Shown: in pieces, positions 22,541 through 34,207 of the stretch
Layout of the letters: every line of letters begins with the position of its first letter
Numbering within the stretch: the first letter of the stretch is position 1
DNA from: Micropterus salmoides
Taxonomy: Eukaryota > Chordata > Actinopteri > Centrarchiformes > Centrarchidae
Assembly (NCBI RefSeq): GCF_014851395.1
Contig: NW_024040040.1
Span: 15,427,403-15,491,402, forward strand
DNA: 64,000 bases
Direction of reading: 5' to 3'
The notes under the pieces: model-generated
What the model saw: the letters and a program-made list of their open reading frames with translations, nothing else
Told to the model about the DNA's origin: nothing
The model's database searches: none
Position numbers and translations under genes: made by a program

Positions 22541-22690
22541 ATTCATTTTAGTAGCAAGCTAGGCTAACTGACAGCCTAAACTAGCTCACTTTCTACACTT
22601 GTAACACAGTAAACACTATTAAGTATGTGCAAAGCTAACAGTGAAAAGTGGCTAAATGAGTACAAAACAGCACTGTAAGGAGATCGGCAG
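22541..22690. repeat. Right arm of the diverged inverted repeat
   Basis: The reverse complement of this stretch aligns by eye with 19272-19455. The next stretch, to about 23380, holds no recognisable gene. It is AT-rich non-coding sequence of the carrier element. Confidence 0.5.
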
Positions 22691-23382
22691 TGAAGTTAAC
22701 AGTACTATAGTAGAGCTGACAGGAAATCAGCTGACGTGCGGTTCATGAAACAGTGGACATCACGCTGCATTGTGAAAATAGTACGCTCTTGACTGTGGAG
22801 TCAGTGAGTTGTCAGGAAAGAAATAAAAAAACTGATTAGCTTCAGTTCAAAATTGAGCCTTTGTTGACCAAAAGGCACTATGTGAGGCCATGGAGAGGGG
22901 TGGGGACTCTTAATGGTAAATATTTTCTAAAATCCATACTGATTTTCCATTATATCCTTCATACTTTTGCCAGTATGACGTGAAGTTGGCATTAAATTTA
23001 ATTCAAAGTGAAATTATCTGAATAATCTGAAATTCGGTTTGAATTACTTTTTGATAACTCATCCAGCCCTAAAAGCAATAGATACTCAGTGTTTCTCTGC
23101 AAAATGTTAAAATGTGTCATCAAATATACCCAAGTAAAGTCTGAGAAATATTAGACTAACTGATAATGACAGAATTGTTAGTTGCTGACCTCTTGATATT
23201 CCATTTAATAGACACTGTATAATTCAAATTCATAAACATTCACTGACAGATCCCTTGTAGTTACATAAAATACACTGACCTTTTTATACCAAACATTAGA
23301 GTATTGCTTTGGTACTGGCTACATTTCCTAATGCCAAGCTGTTTAGATGTCAAAGTTCATGAATGCTAATGTAGACTAGGTA

Positions 23383-24965
23383 CAGTGCCTTGCGAAAGTA
23401 TTCGGCCCCCTTGAACTTTTCGACCTTTTGCCACAGTTCAGGCTTCAAACATAAAGATATAAAACTGTAATTTTTTTGTGAAGAATCAACAACAAGTGGG
23501 ACACAATTATGAAGTGGAACGAAATTTATTGGATATTTCAAACCTTTTTAACAAATAAAAAACAGAAAAATTGGGCGTGCAAAATTATTCAGCCCCTTTA
23601 CTTGCAGCAAACTCTCTCCAGAAGTTCAGTGAGGATCTCTGAATGATCCAATGTTGACCTAAATGACTAATGATGATAAATAGAATCCACCTGTGTGAAA
23701 TCAAGTCTCCGTATAAATGCAACTGCTCTGTGATAGTCTCAGAGGTCCGTTTAAAGCGCAGAGAGCATCATGAAGAACAAGGAACACACCAGGCAGGTCC
23801 AAGATACTGTTGTGGAGAAGTTTAAAGCTGGATTTTGATACAAAAAGATTTCCCAAGCTTTAAACATCCCAAGGAGCACTGTGCAAGCGATAATATTGAA
23901 ATGGAAGGAGTATCAGACCACTGCAAATCTACAAAGACCCGGCCGTCCCTCTAAACTTTCAGCTCATACAAGGAGAAGACTGATCAGAGATGCAGCCAAG
24001 AGGCCCATGATCACTCTGGATGAACTGCAGAGATCTACAGCTGAGGTGGGAGACTCTGTCCATAGGACAACAATTAGTCGTATACTGCACAAATCTGGCC
24101 TTTATGGGAGAGTGGCAAGAAGAAAGCCATTTCTTAAAGATATCCATAAAAAGTCTTGTTTAAAGTTTGCCACAAGCCACCTGGGAGACACACCAAACAT
24201 GTGGAAGAAGGTGCTCTGGTCAGATGAAACCAAAATCAAACTTTTTGGCAACAATGCAAAACATTATGTTTGGCGTAAAGGCAACACAGCTCATCACCCT
24301 GAACACACCATCCCCACTGTCAAACATGGTGGTGGCAGCATCATGGTTTGGGCCTGCTTTTCTTCAGCAGGGACAGGGAAGATGGTTAAAATTGATGGGA
24401 AGATGGATGGAGCCAAATACAGGACCATTCTGGAAGAAAACCTGATGGAGTCTGCGAAAGACCTGAGACTGGGACGGAGATTTGTCTTCCAACAAGACAA
24501 TGATCCAAAACATAAAGCAAAATCTACACTGGAATGGTTCACAAATAAACATATCCAGGTGTTAGAATGGCCAAGTCAAAGTCCAGACCTGAATCCAATC
24601 GATAATCTGTGGAAAGAACTGAAAACTGCTGTTCAAACGCTCTCCATCCAACCTCACTGAGCTCGAGCTGTTTTGCAAGGAGGAATGGGCAAAAATTTCA
24701 GTCTCTCGATGTGCAAAACTGATAGAGACGTACCCCAAGTGACTTACAGCTGTAATTGCAGCAAAAGGTGGTGCTACAAAGTATTAACTTAAGGGGGCTG
24801 AATAATTTTGCACGCCCAATTTTTCAGTTTTTTATTTGTTAAAAAAGTTTGAAATATCCAATAAATTTCGTTCCACTTCATGATTGTGTCCCACTTGTTG
24901 TTGGTTCTTCACAAAAAATTACAGTTTTATATCTTTATGTTTGAAGCCTGCAATGTGGCAAAAGG
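23383..24965 (+). mobile_element. Tc1-like transposon, right end truncated
   Basis: After a TA (23381-23382) the left end reads CAGTGCCTTGCGAAAGTATT. The subterminal inverted repeat (about 23400-23600) returns inverted at 24788-24965 but stops at tggcaaaagg, short of the expected tip. A different sequence begins there, so the last 35 or so bases of the right end are missing. The transposase lies inside. Confidence 0.9.
23770..24660 (+). pseudogene. Tc1-type transposase, DDE third residue changed, one early stop
   Basis: It starts MKNKEHTRQVQDTVVEKF, then meets a TGA near 23837 in a context that is Gly in relatives, and continues as a paired HTH domain (ISQALNIPRSTVQAII, GRPSKLSAHTRRRLIRD). 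The catalytic region has WSDETKIKLFG and FQQDNDPKHKAKS. The third acidic position reads NPIDNLWKE where Tc1 elements have Glu. A frameshift near 24640 moves the C-terminus (cell-wide conserved AAKGG-type end) out of frame. It is expected to be inactive. Confidence 0.85.
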
Positions 24966-25243
24966 CCTGAACCAAGGAGCCATTGAGGAAACCATGGTGG
25001 GAATACATGAGATGCCCCTGATGGACCAGAGGACATTGAGCTTGTCCTGGAAGGGCAGGTGGTACTGTATGATTTGGACAATGTTGCCTTCGCTACTGCC
25101 ATGTTGTTTGGACTAATGTATGCCTTGAACCTTAACTACCCTCCTGATCTTAAGTACTCTTTCAGAGTGCTCCAGAAAGTTGTGAAGGAGCTGGACGACA
25201 ACACACTGTCAAAGAAAGCCCAGGGACTCAAAAATAAAGTATA
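24966..25243 (+). pseudogene. C-terminal fragment of an unrecognised protein, one frameshift
   Basis: Immediately after the truncated Tc1 end an open segment reads IEETMVGIHEMPLMD and shifts frame near 25026. It continues DIELVLEGQVVLYDLDNVAF, then AMLFGLMYALNLNYPPDLKY and KELDDNTLSKKAQGLKNKV, and then a stop. From memory it resembles the tail of a common uncharacterised fish protein set often labelled SAM-domain-3-like. That is a weak recollection. No promoter or upstream exons are visible. Confidence 0.45.
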
Positions 25244-25264
25244 AGTGAGCTGTTGCCATTTTAG

Positions 25265-25696
25265 TGTGGTGTCCGAACAATAAATGCTGGGATGATGTGT
25301 TGAGAAGAAATCCGCTTGACACTGTTCTTGATCATAAAAGTTTATTACATCAAGGAGTTCAGCATCAATTACAAGCTCTACAGCAGCTTGGAGAGTGACC
25401 CAGCCCGATGACCATTCTGTCTCTCTGTACATCAAACATAGCTTATATAGGATATGTTTAGGCATCTGTTAGACACCATATAACGGTCTGAGTCTGCAAA
25501 CTAAGGCACCAATCCATATAAGGGCACAGTTCTATAGGATATGTGTAGGCATCTGTTAGACACCATATAAGGGTCTGAGTCTCCACATAACCACTGACCT
25601 CTGCTCTTCCCTTAAAAGGTCACTAATCCTCTATCCAGCTGCTACAGTGCTATGTTAAACTGTTATGCGTCAAATGCACATATATTATACACCACA
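25265..25696 (-). mobile_element. LTR (432 bp) with adjacent polypurine tract; retroelement lies on the minus strand
   Basis: The block starts TGTGGTGT and ends ACACCACA, an 8-bp inverted terminus of the TG...CA form. Directly to the right the minus strand has the polypurine run AGGGGGGAATA, so this would be a 3' LTR. The LTR contains two copies of an 87-bp unit (from about 25446 and 25533; tataggatatgt..taggcatctg). No matching second LTR is visible in the window. Confidence 0.6.
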
Positions 25697-26500
25697 TATT
25701 CCCCCCTGCGAGACTTAGTTGAGTCTCGAAAAACAAAAAGAGATAACAATTTCTCCAACACATGCTTCTTGCAATATTATTTTTAACAATATATCAACTT
25801 CATGGAGTGTGAGAACGAAAAACCTGTCCGGCAGCCTTCATTCCAAAATGCCCTCCAAGACAGTCTAGACAGGAAAACTTTCTCACGGCCCCTCTGCCTT
25901 AGGCGGCCACGCATGGTACTCCAGTTTAATTAATAAAAGACATCTTTATCAGTCAATGCAGAGATATGGTTTAGCCAATACATGTGAAAACCTCAGGAAA
26001 TGAAACAAATCAAAACAATGTCAGAATTCAGGCTAGTCAACCCATCGGACCCTCCAACGGACCTGTCCCTGCCTAGACCCTATATCCCTAAACATCAAGA
26101 AAAAGAAAAAACCTGAGGTCCCCATATATTAACCCCATAACTGAAAGTATAAGTCTTTACACAGTTAACACAAAAAGAATATGATAGTTAATTAAGCATA
26201 ATTCATTCAAATATGTATTCATATCTGTAACAAAGCAGACATAGGAAGGTATTCCACTGCAGCTCCTCAGCAGTGTCGACTTCCAGTGTAGTGTCGATGC
26301 AATCCAGACTTCTCCACACTGTCCTTGTCCTTGTTTGAGTATTTGAATCCCCATCTGTACATCCCCATATACTCTGGAAGAAAAGAAAACACCAACCAGT
26401 ATCTTGTTGCAAATAACACATGAAAATTAAAACCTCAATGTATGGAAATACAAAGTAACATTAAAATGGATATCTTTCCATCATTACTTCATCTGGTTCC
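25697..26500 (-). mobile_element. Probable internal remnant of the LTR element
   Basis: AT-rich sequence follows the polypurine tract. It has only short, unrecognisable minus-strand frames (for example 26203-26421), and I see no gag, pol or env motifs. It is assigned to the LTR element by position only; the right limit is arbitrary. Confidence 0.3.
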
Positions 26501-27720
26501 ACTTCATCATCTCCATCTAAATCAGCCATAGTTAACAAAGGCATCTGAGTGTTGGCAACCTGGATACAACAGTACCCTTTCTTCTTGGAACACGGACCAT
26601 TGCTTTTGACACTTATGCAACTCACTTGCGCTGACTTTATGTATGCATTTGTTTACTGCAAGTGTAGTGTATTTGTTTCAGCAGATTATTTCTCTCAGGA
26701 CAATGTGTGGCAAAATGTATCTCTTTCATTTTATGTCAGCTTTTTCAGATGTGGGAGAGATCCCAACAGTTTCCCCTATTTAAAAATGTAGAGGTAATTT
26801 TGTTTTTCTGCACATTCGTAATTGAAATATAGAAGTGGTGGGAAAGCAATTACTCCTTAATTCTATTACTCTTTAATTCCAGAGCCCTTGCAGTTAAAGG
26901 AGCATAATAACTTTCCAAGCACTGGATTTACATTTACCAGAGTATAATGATTTCATTACATTTGTCTTTTTTGTTGTTAAGAGGTTGTAAATGTAGTGGA
27001 TGTATTTTGAACTTTTTTGCATAATTTTGCAAGACATTTCTGCATTTATCTGGCTGTAGTATAATTCCCTATTGATGTTGGTTTGATGTCATTCAGAAGG
27101 TTTTTTATGACCAACAGCGTTGTTTCAGGTTGTAGCAGAATGTTTACAATGCACTCTTGATAACTTGTCTATGTAAGGAAAAAGGTGCTTTGTTTTAATG
27201 TGAGAATGGTTTCTATATGTAGGCCTTTATTATACAGTACACTTCCTGCTTTCTTACAGTGCAGACGCTTTGCTGCTTGCTCTTGCCTCTGCCTGCATTC
27301 TTTTGCTTAAACTCTCTCTTTTTAAAAAAAAAAATCTGAAAGTGGGAGTCCTCCCTGGAACGCTCTTGGTGCAAAGCCTAAGAGTAAATAATTTCCTGGG
27401 AAATAGGAGGACAAGTAACAGGCAGAACCCAGCACCCTGAGATTTGTGATGCGACTGGCTGGCCTGCATTATCATCCAGGCAGAGCGCCTCTTCAACCCC
27501 TGTTCTTGGTAGGACACGGCCATGGAGAGTTAGCAACATACCTCCCCAACAACCGAGTGTGCAACAGCAGAACAGATTTGCACCACTATTGCAGGACCCT
27601 GGATCTCCATCTGATGACCTGGATAACATTCCATCCTCACACAGAAGGGTAAGGACTGAGAGTAAATCAGAAAGTTGATGGCTGCAGGGAAAGCTAACGA
27701 CTGGGCCTCAAACTCAGATT

Positions 27721-28200
27721 GTGGGTGACTCTGCTGTAAACGATGTAAGAAGCATGTGCAGTAGGAACACCAAAATACTCTGCTTTCCGAAGGCTATGGC
27801 GTCTGACTTGGCAGAAAGAATCCTGCATATCATGGCTGAACATCCTACTGTGAAAAACATCATACTGCACATCGGCACCAATGATGTTGTGAAGCAACAG
27901 TCTGAAGTGTTGAAAGAGGATTTTAATAACCTGTTGAACACAGTCAGCTCTTTGAATGCTGAGGTGTTTATCAGTGGCCCTATACTGCCAGTCCGAAGAG
28001 GAGCTGAGAGACTCATAGATGGCATTGAACACGTGGCTCTCAATGGCATGTACTGTCCATCCAGTGCATTTCATCGAAAACTTTTACTTTCTGTGGGACC
28101 GCAGACATCTTTTTTAAGGCAGATGGACTTCGCCTTAACAAATCAGGAGTAAAATTGTTCAGCTCCAACCTGTTTTACTTTCTGCGTAACTCATCTGTTC
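27721..28200 (+). pseudogene. L2 ORF1 remnant with SGNH/GDSL-esterase-like domain
   Basis: The translation has VGDSAVNDVRS (the G-D-S nucleophile box), then ILHIGTNDVVKQQSEVLKED (the G-x-N-D block), VFISGPILPVRRG, and after a frameshift DGLRLNKSGVKLFSSN (the D-x-x-H-like region, with Asn in place of His). L2/CR1-type LINEs of fish are known to carry an esterase in ORF1. A proline/glutamate-rich tail follows to 28553. Confidence 0.7.
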
Positions 28201-28682
28201 CCTCTGCCAAGGACAAGAGACAAGAGGAATCAAAACAAGAAGAAGACATAACACAACACGCCAGAAACCTTGAAAGAGAGCCACATCAGACCCTGCCGGA
28301 AGAGAGATCTGATCACGGGAGACATCTGAGCCAAGAGGAAGAGCCCCCAGCTCCCTCACTGAAAACCAACAGTGAGGATTCATCATCTTTACCCCCCCAA
28401 TCCCCATCTAGGTCACCCTTATCTCCAGACACCCTTCCCCCCCCTCTCCCCCCCTGTTGGACTTCACTGATCACATGGAAGACCTGGTTAGAGCTGGGAC
28501 CAAATGAACTCCCCGCATCTTCCCTCGCTCTTCTCCCATTTTCTCTATCATAAACCCCCCTCACCGTCCACCTCCACCACTGGTTCTAAGTCTTCCAGGT
28601 TTGACACATGTGTCACAAAGACAGCGTCCAACCCACCCTCCTGCTCCGCAATGGCGAAAAAGCCCAGTAAGCTCTGTCTAAT

Positions 28683-30074
28683 ATGTGCTGGGTCCAGGCT
28701 ACAAGGAAAATAGCACTCATGACTCTTCCCAGGACAGGTGTGCTGGTAGTCTTCTCCATCCCTGTCTTGATAGGTAACAGAACAAAATTCAACAACTCAA
28801 CATTTCCTGCAAATTTAGTATTAATTCCTCGTCAGACACAGCCTGTCGAAAAAAGTGGGCCAGATAATGTTTTTAACACACTAAAATTAGCTTTGTTAAA
28901 CGTTAGGTCTTTGGCAGGAAAAACATTTTTAATCAATGATTTTATAATCACTCGCATGTTTTTAACTGAAACTTGGTTGGACCAAGATAACAGTGCAGTT
29001 GTCCTTATCGGGTCTACCCCTCCCAACTTCAGTTTTATGAGTGAAGCTAGAGTGCATAAGAGAGGAGGTGGAGTTGCCATTTTGTTTAATGACTCCCTCC
29101 AATGCAAAAAGATGTCTTATGGGAATTTTGCTTCTTTTGAATATGTGGCTCTTCAGCTGAATTCCTCTTCTCGAGCTATTCTTCTAAATATCTACAGGCC
29201 CCCTAAATACTGTGCAAACTTTTTTGATGACTTTGGTGAACTGCTGTCTATAATCTGTATTGACTTTGACTGTGTGGTTATTGTTGGTGATTTTAACATC
29301 CATGTTGTCAACCCCCAGGACAGAGGGACTATAGAACTGTGTTGTGTTCTTGATAATTATGGGCTGACCCAACATGTGACTGAGCCCACGCACAATAAGG
29401 GGCACACTTTGGACTTGGTCATCTCCAAGGGTCTGGACATTTCCAAGGTTGTGGTGACTGATGTTGCTCTGTCTGATCATTCCTGTGTTTTCTTTGAGAG
29501 TGCTATCTGCGTGCACACAAATGTACAAACAGAGATAATCTCAAAATGGCATATCACTGAAAACACTAGTGAAAAATTTATTGAGGCTTTGTCCTCGAAA
29601 CCCGCCCTCTCACGGGTCTCAGTGAATGAGCTTGTAGATAATTGCAGTTCTAAAATTACAAATGTTATTGATGCCATTGCACCAGCCAAGGTGAAGGTGG
29701 TCTCTGGTAAGAGAAGAGCTCCAAGGAGAAATGCCACGCTGGTTAGAACTCAAAAAAAAAAAGAGTGTCGAAAAGCTGAACGCAGGTGGCGGAAAACAAA
29801 TCTCCAGGTTCATTATGACATCTATAAAGAGAGACTTCGCATTTATAATTTAGAAATGAGAAATGCAAGGCGGTCCTTCTTCTCTGACATCATCAACAAA
29901 AACACTAAAAACGCACGTGCCCTGTTTGCTACTGTTGACAGGCTAACCAACCCTCCTGTGTCTGTAGCCTCTGAACTTCTATCCACCAGGGCCTGCAATG
30001 AATTTGCCTCCTTCTTCACAGACAAAATTCAAACAATTAGACAAGCAATCAGCGCCTCCATGCCAGTAACATGA
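28683..30074 (+). pseudogene. L2 ORF2: AP endonuclease and start of reverse transcriptase
   Basis: A 463-codon frame. Endonuclease motifs are LALLNVRSLAGK, RMFLTETWLDQDN, IVGDFNIHV, HTLDLVISKG and LSDHSCVFF. The linker to RT is rich in Lys/Arg (AERRWRKTNLQVHYD), then NEFASFFTDKIQTI. Stops from 30072 onward break the RT, but FNDIHLNTDSGRISVLLDLS and AFNTVDHNILL are still readable at 30510-30620. Confidence 0.85.
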
Positions 30075-30669
30075 TACGTCTTGTCCCTGTGTCCACTTAA
30101 AAACAATTCAAATAGCATGAGAAAATTTTATTCTATTAACCATAAAAACCTGGATGACATAATACAACATCTGAAATCCTCTTCATGTTGCCTTGATATT
30201 CTGCCAACAGGTTTTTTTCAAAAATGTGTCTAAATGCATGGCCTCAGATCTACTACAAATTGTCAACATGTCTCTCCTCTCAGGTTTTTTCCCCACAGGC
30301 CCTGAAAACTGCAGTCATTAAGCTACTCTTAAAAAAGAGCTATCTAGACAGGTCACTAATGAGCAATTATAGGCCCATATCAAATCTCCCATTTTTAAGT
30401 AAAATCATTGAAAAGGCTGTTTTTCAATAGCTTAGTGCGTTCTTGGCACTAAATAACTGTTTTGATGTCTTCCAGTCAGGGGTTCGACCACACCACAGCA
30501 CTGAGACAGGTCTTCAATGACATCCATTTAAACACTGACAGTGGCAGAATTTCAGTATTATTGGATCTCAGTGCTGCATTCAACACGGTCGACCACAACA
30601 TATTACTAAACAGACTTGAAAACTGGGTTGGACTTTCTGGCACAGTACTAAACTGGTTTGAATACTACT

Positions 30670-31515
30670 TGTAGCGGCCCCTTGGATTTATTGATCAAGA
30701 CGCAGAGAGTTTCAAACGGGTGTCGATGGTGCACCATGCACCATGAACACCGTGAAAACTACAGAATAAAACAGAAGAAATACAAAAGGCTTCTGTGTAG
30801 CTTCACAAATAATTTGCACATAAATTGTGTTCACATATTAATCATGTTTACACACAATACAAATCATTTTAACTAACAACCAATATGAATATGAAACATT
30901 TTTAAGCCTTTATGACAAATAAATATCACATGCTTTTAAATGAAATATAATATATTATAATTGTTCACAGAAATAATATTGCTTTTATATTGATGACATG
31001 TGCAATTAACCCATAAACAAATGAAGTAATGACATTCTCCTTTCCTTAAACAAAATCCCTTCTGATAATAATACACTAGACACATTTTCTTTCATACCTC
31101 ATTCCGCTCTCCAAGGACGCTAATCAAATGGTTTCCGCCATCAGCTATCACGCTCTCTAGCTCGACACACGCTCACAGTTCGTAGGTCTTAGAAATAACA
31201 TGTACAAACAATACGAAAATAATAAAATCACAATGTAAACTCTTTCTTTACAAGATTCAAATGGATGAACATGATAAATAACTAACGTGTTTACCAGTTT
31301 TTTACCGTTCTTCCGACGATGCGTGAGCACCACATTGTGAAGAGAAAGTAGCAGGAAGTTTAGCGTCACAAAAAACATAAGAAGAAGAAAAAACGGCACT
31401 TTTCAAAATAAAAGCAGAACAGGCAAGGTGACACTGTAGAACTACAATGTCTTATTAAATATATAAATATAATACTATGTAGGAGAATATTAATGCGATT
31501 TATCAGACATTTACA
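30670..31515. mobile_element. Solo LTR (846 bp) inside the L2 reverse transcriptase
   Basis: It starts TGTAGCGGCC, ends CATTTACA (TG...CA), and is flanked by CTACT on both sides (30665-30669 and 31516-31520). The L2 frame reads up to WFEYYL on the left and resumes as VAIGNHTSERTKMT on the right. No internal retroviral sequence is present, as expected after LTR-LTR recombination. Confidence 0.75.
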
Positions 31516-31884
31516 CTACTTTGTGGCTATAGGTAATCACACATCTGAGCGGACAAAAATGACGTAGAGTTCCCCAAGGCTCCATTCTGGGGCCTCTTTT
31601 GTTTAACAATTACATGCTTCCACTGGCTTAGATTATGAAAAACAACAAAATATGTTACCATAATTATGCAGATGACACACAGATTTACATAACCATTTCA
31701 CCAGGGGACTATGCAAGTGCTGAGTAACTGTATAGAGCAGGTTAACAATTGGATGTGCCAGAATTTTCTTCAATTAAACAAAACTGAAGTTATTGTTTTT
31801 GGAGCCAGGGAGGAACGATTGAAAGTCAGCGCTCGACTTCAATCTGTAATGTTAAGAACCACAAATCAAGCCAGAAATCTTGAG

Positions 31885-33295
31885 AAATGAGTAGGTAATT
31901 GAGTGAAAAGATAATGAGAGTGAGATTGAACAGAGTGAAGGAAGTGGTCTTAAATCTCGCGCCTGAGTGATTTGTAGTGTAGTGAACAACAGTGTGGATT
32001 TGTGCATTTTATATAAAATAATTTGGAGACTCAACTCCTCTTTTCTCTCCCAGAGAGAAGGAGGAGGGGGTTCGATTATCAACCCTCTACAGACGGCTGA
32101 AGAGACCCCAAAAGAGGGGGGGTTGAAAGGTCGCTTTCCCTAAGTGCTATTCCTGGGCAGTTGATCATAAAACTGGCCACCTTTGGCAATAGCCGAGATA
32201 AGCCTCTCGGTGCCTGAATTGTTAAAATGACAAAGAAACTAACCACAGATTACATTCTGCTCTCTGGACGCTTCCCTCTTGTCTGCCGGCTTGTTCCGGG
32301 CTCTTCAACTGCGCTTTGGCACGCGCCTGGCGTGCCCTCTCCCGGCAACGCCCTAAGAATTCAACCAGCGCAACAAAGGCTTTGTTTCGCTTGAAGCTAC
32401 ACACGCGAAGTGCCGCAACATCGATTTTTCCCTCAGTTCCAGCAACTTTACTTGTTTTATTTTCTTTCTTTTGTTTTGTTAAAGTTATCAGTCCGTTAAG
32501 TTACACTAGTCTAATTCAAGAACAACCAAGTTCCCTTTTTAAGCTTTTTCGTCGAGCTAACTTCACCGAGGTCAGCCCCAGCCATGTGGTCTCACCAGCA
32601 GCAACGAAGGACACCTGAATAACAGCCGAATTGCCAGACGGAGGACGGCCAACCCTTGAGGGTTCTTCTTCAGACACGGAGAACCCTGGACAATTCCCTA
32701 GCAAAAAGCCAGGAATCGGGCAGCTAGCGTGGGACCCGTGCAACAAGCCAAAGCAGGCCGCCGACAAACAGTAAGACCAAACAAAGCATTCTGTGGTCAG
32801 GGATGTCCCATAGTGTTAATATTGTCTTTTTAACTCCTAAACTCATAGCTTACTTTCATTATTTCTCCTCTGCCGTATGAGTCAAGTCCTCCCACAATCG
32901 GACCTCCTTTCTCATTGTTTAGTCATTGTTTATTTCTCTGATGTATTTAACCACCTTTTTATATCACCTTAGTTAGTTAATAAATTCACTGTAACCAAGG
33001 AATTGTGTGTATTGCCTACTTCTAAGTCCCTGCCAAGAGAATTTACCTTTAGATATGAGACTGACTGATTGATTTAAGATAATTGAGCGATTATTAACTA
33101 ACTGATCACTGGTGAATAATTGTAGAATTATTAAAAGCTACCTAGAGGTCCGGAGACTCTAGGTTAATAACAACTCCGGTGGTGCCCCGCGAAACGAGAG
33201 ATTTATAGACTAATATTTTCTGAATATTAAAATTCATAATTGGGTATTCTCATAAATTTATTAAAATCATATGTAGTTTAGACCTGCTACAGCAG
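31885..33295 (+). mobile_element. LTR-like block with PBS-like sequence, replacing part of the L2 RT
   Basis: The L2 coding sequence stops after QARNL (about 31880). What follows is a non-coding, gene-free block with a TATA-like tttatataaaata (about 32010), a polyadenylation context gttaataaattcactgt (about 32977) and tggtgccccgcg (about 33179), which looks like a primer-binding site of a Gypsy-type element. The boundaries are uncertain and no target duplication was found. Confidence 0.45.
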
Positions 33296-33695
33296 GAACC
33301 TCTGTCCACCTGTAAACACCCAAGTGGGTCCAGAGTATAGCTGGATCAAAGTGGCCTGCGGACAGACATGTCCTGGTTTCTCTGTAGTGTTCGAGGGTTT
33401 TTGGAGTTTCAGTGGATCCAAAGATTGCTATGGATCAGAGTACAGACTAGCTAGAGAGAGTAGATTAAGTGTACTTCTCTGTTTATTCTCTTTTCAAAAT
33501 AATTATAATTCAATTATTTGCTCAACCCTTCAGCCTGTTTTTTTTCCATTTAACTCTTTTAACCCTGATTGTACACTGCACTGCACCTTATTTTATTATA
33601 TTTTAATGTGTATTTTTTCAATTTCCGTATGTTGCTTTTAAACTTTCATATATTTCCCTGTTGCTTTTATGTTTTATGTAAAGCACTTTGAATTG

Positions 33696-34207
33696 CCTTG
33701 CCTTGCCTATACATTGCATTGAACCGATTGAAGTATTGTTAGTAACTATTTTTTGACAATACAGTTTCAAAAGAAAGGTTTTTGTGTATGCCTTATTTGT
33801 TCTGAAAATGTTAGAGGAGTAAAACGGTAGGTAAGATTAAAGAGAAATCAGCTTACAGAAATACTTTTAGCATGTAGAATTTATGCAGAATCTATGAGAC
33901 TAACTTTAGCAGGTTACGTTGATTTAACAGAACAACATTGCATATACTTTACATAAAAATCTTATGTTGCTTTAATAAGTGATAATTGAATACACTAAAC
34001 ATTAAAGGGAAAACGTTACATTGACACAAATGATGTTGGGTATTTACATAATAATTTAATATACTTAACATTAACAAATAACTTTGAATGAACATAATCA
34101 AATCATGTTGGTTTTACATGTAAGAATTCAGTATATTAAACTGTAATGAATCATTTTGACTAAAAATAAATATATGTGCAACCGATGTAGGCCTACGTAT
34201 TATTTTT
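33696..34207. other. AT-rich non-coding filler of the composite insertion
   Basis: No frame, motif or repeat could be recognised between the L2 3' end and the short hAT element. Confidence 0.4.

Larger units (their letters stand above)
27250..33690 (+). mobile_element. L2-like LINE, interrupted and partly deleted
   Basis: The pieces in plus order are an ORF1 with an esterase-like domain (27460-28553), ORF2 endonuclease and early RT (28683-30669), more RT after a solo LTR (31521-31880: GVPQGSILGPLLFN, NYADDTQIYI, KVSARLQSVMLRTTNQARNL), and the L2-type 3' end (about 33480-33690, with gtaaagcactttgaattgcc then ttg repeats). The region encoding the RT C-terminus is missing where an LTR-like block lies (31885-33295). 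Many stops are present. Confidence 0.8.
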
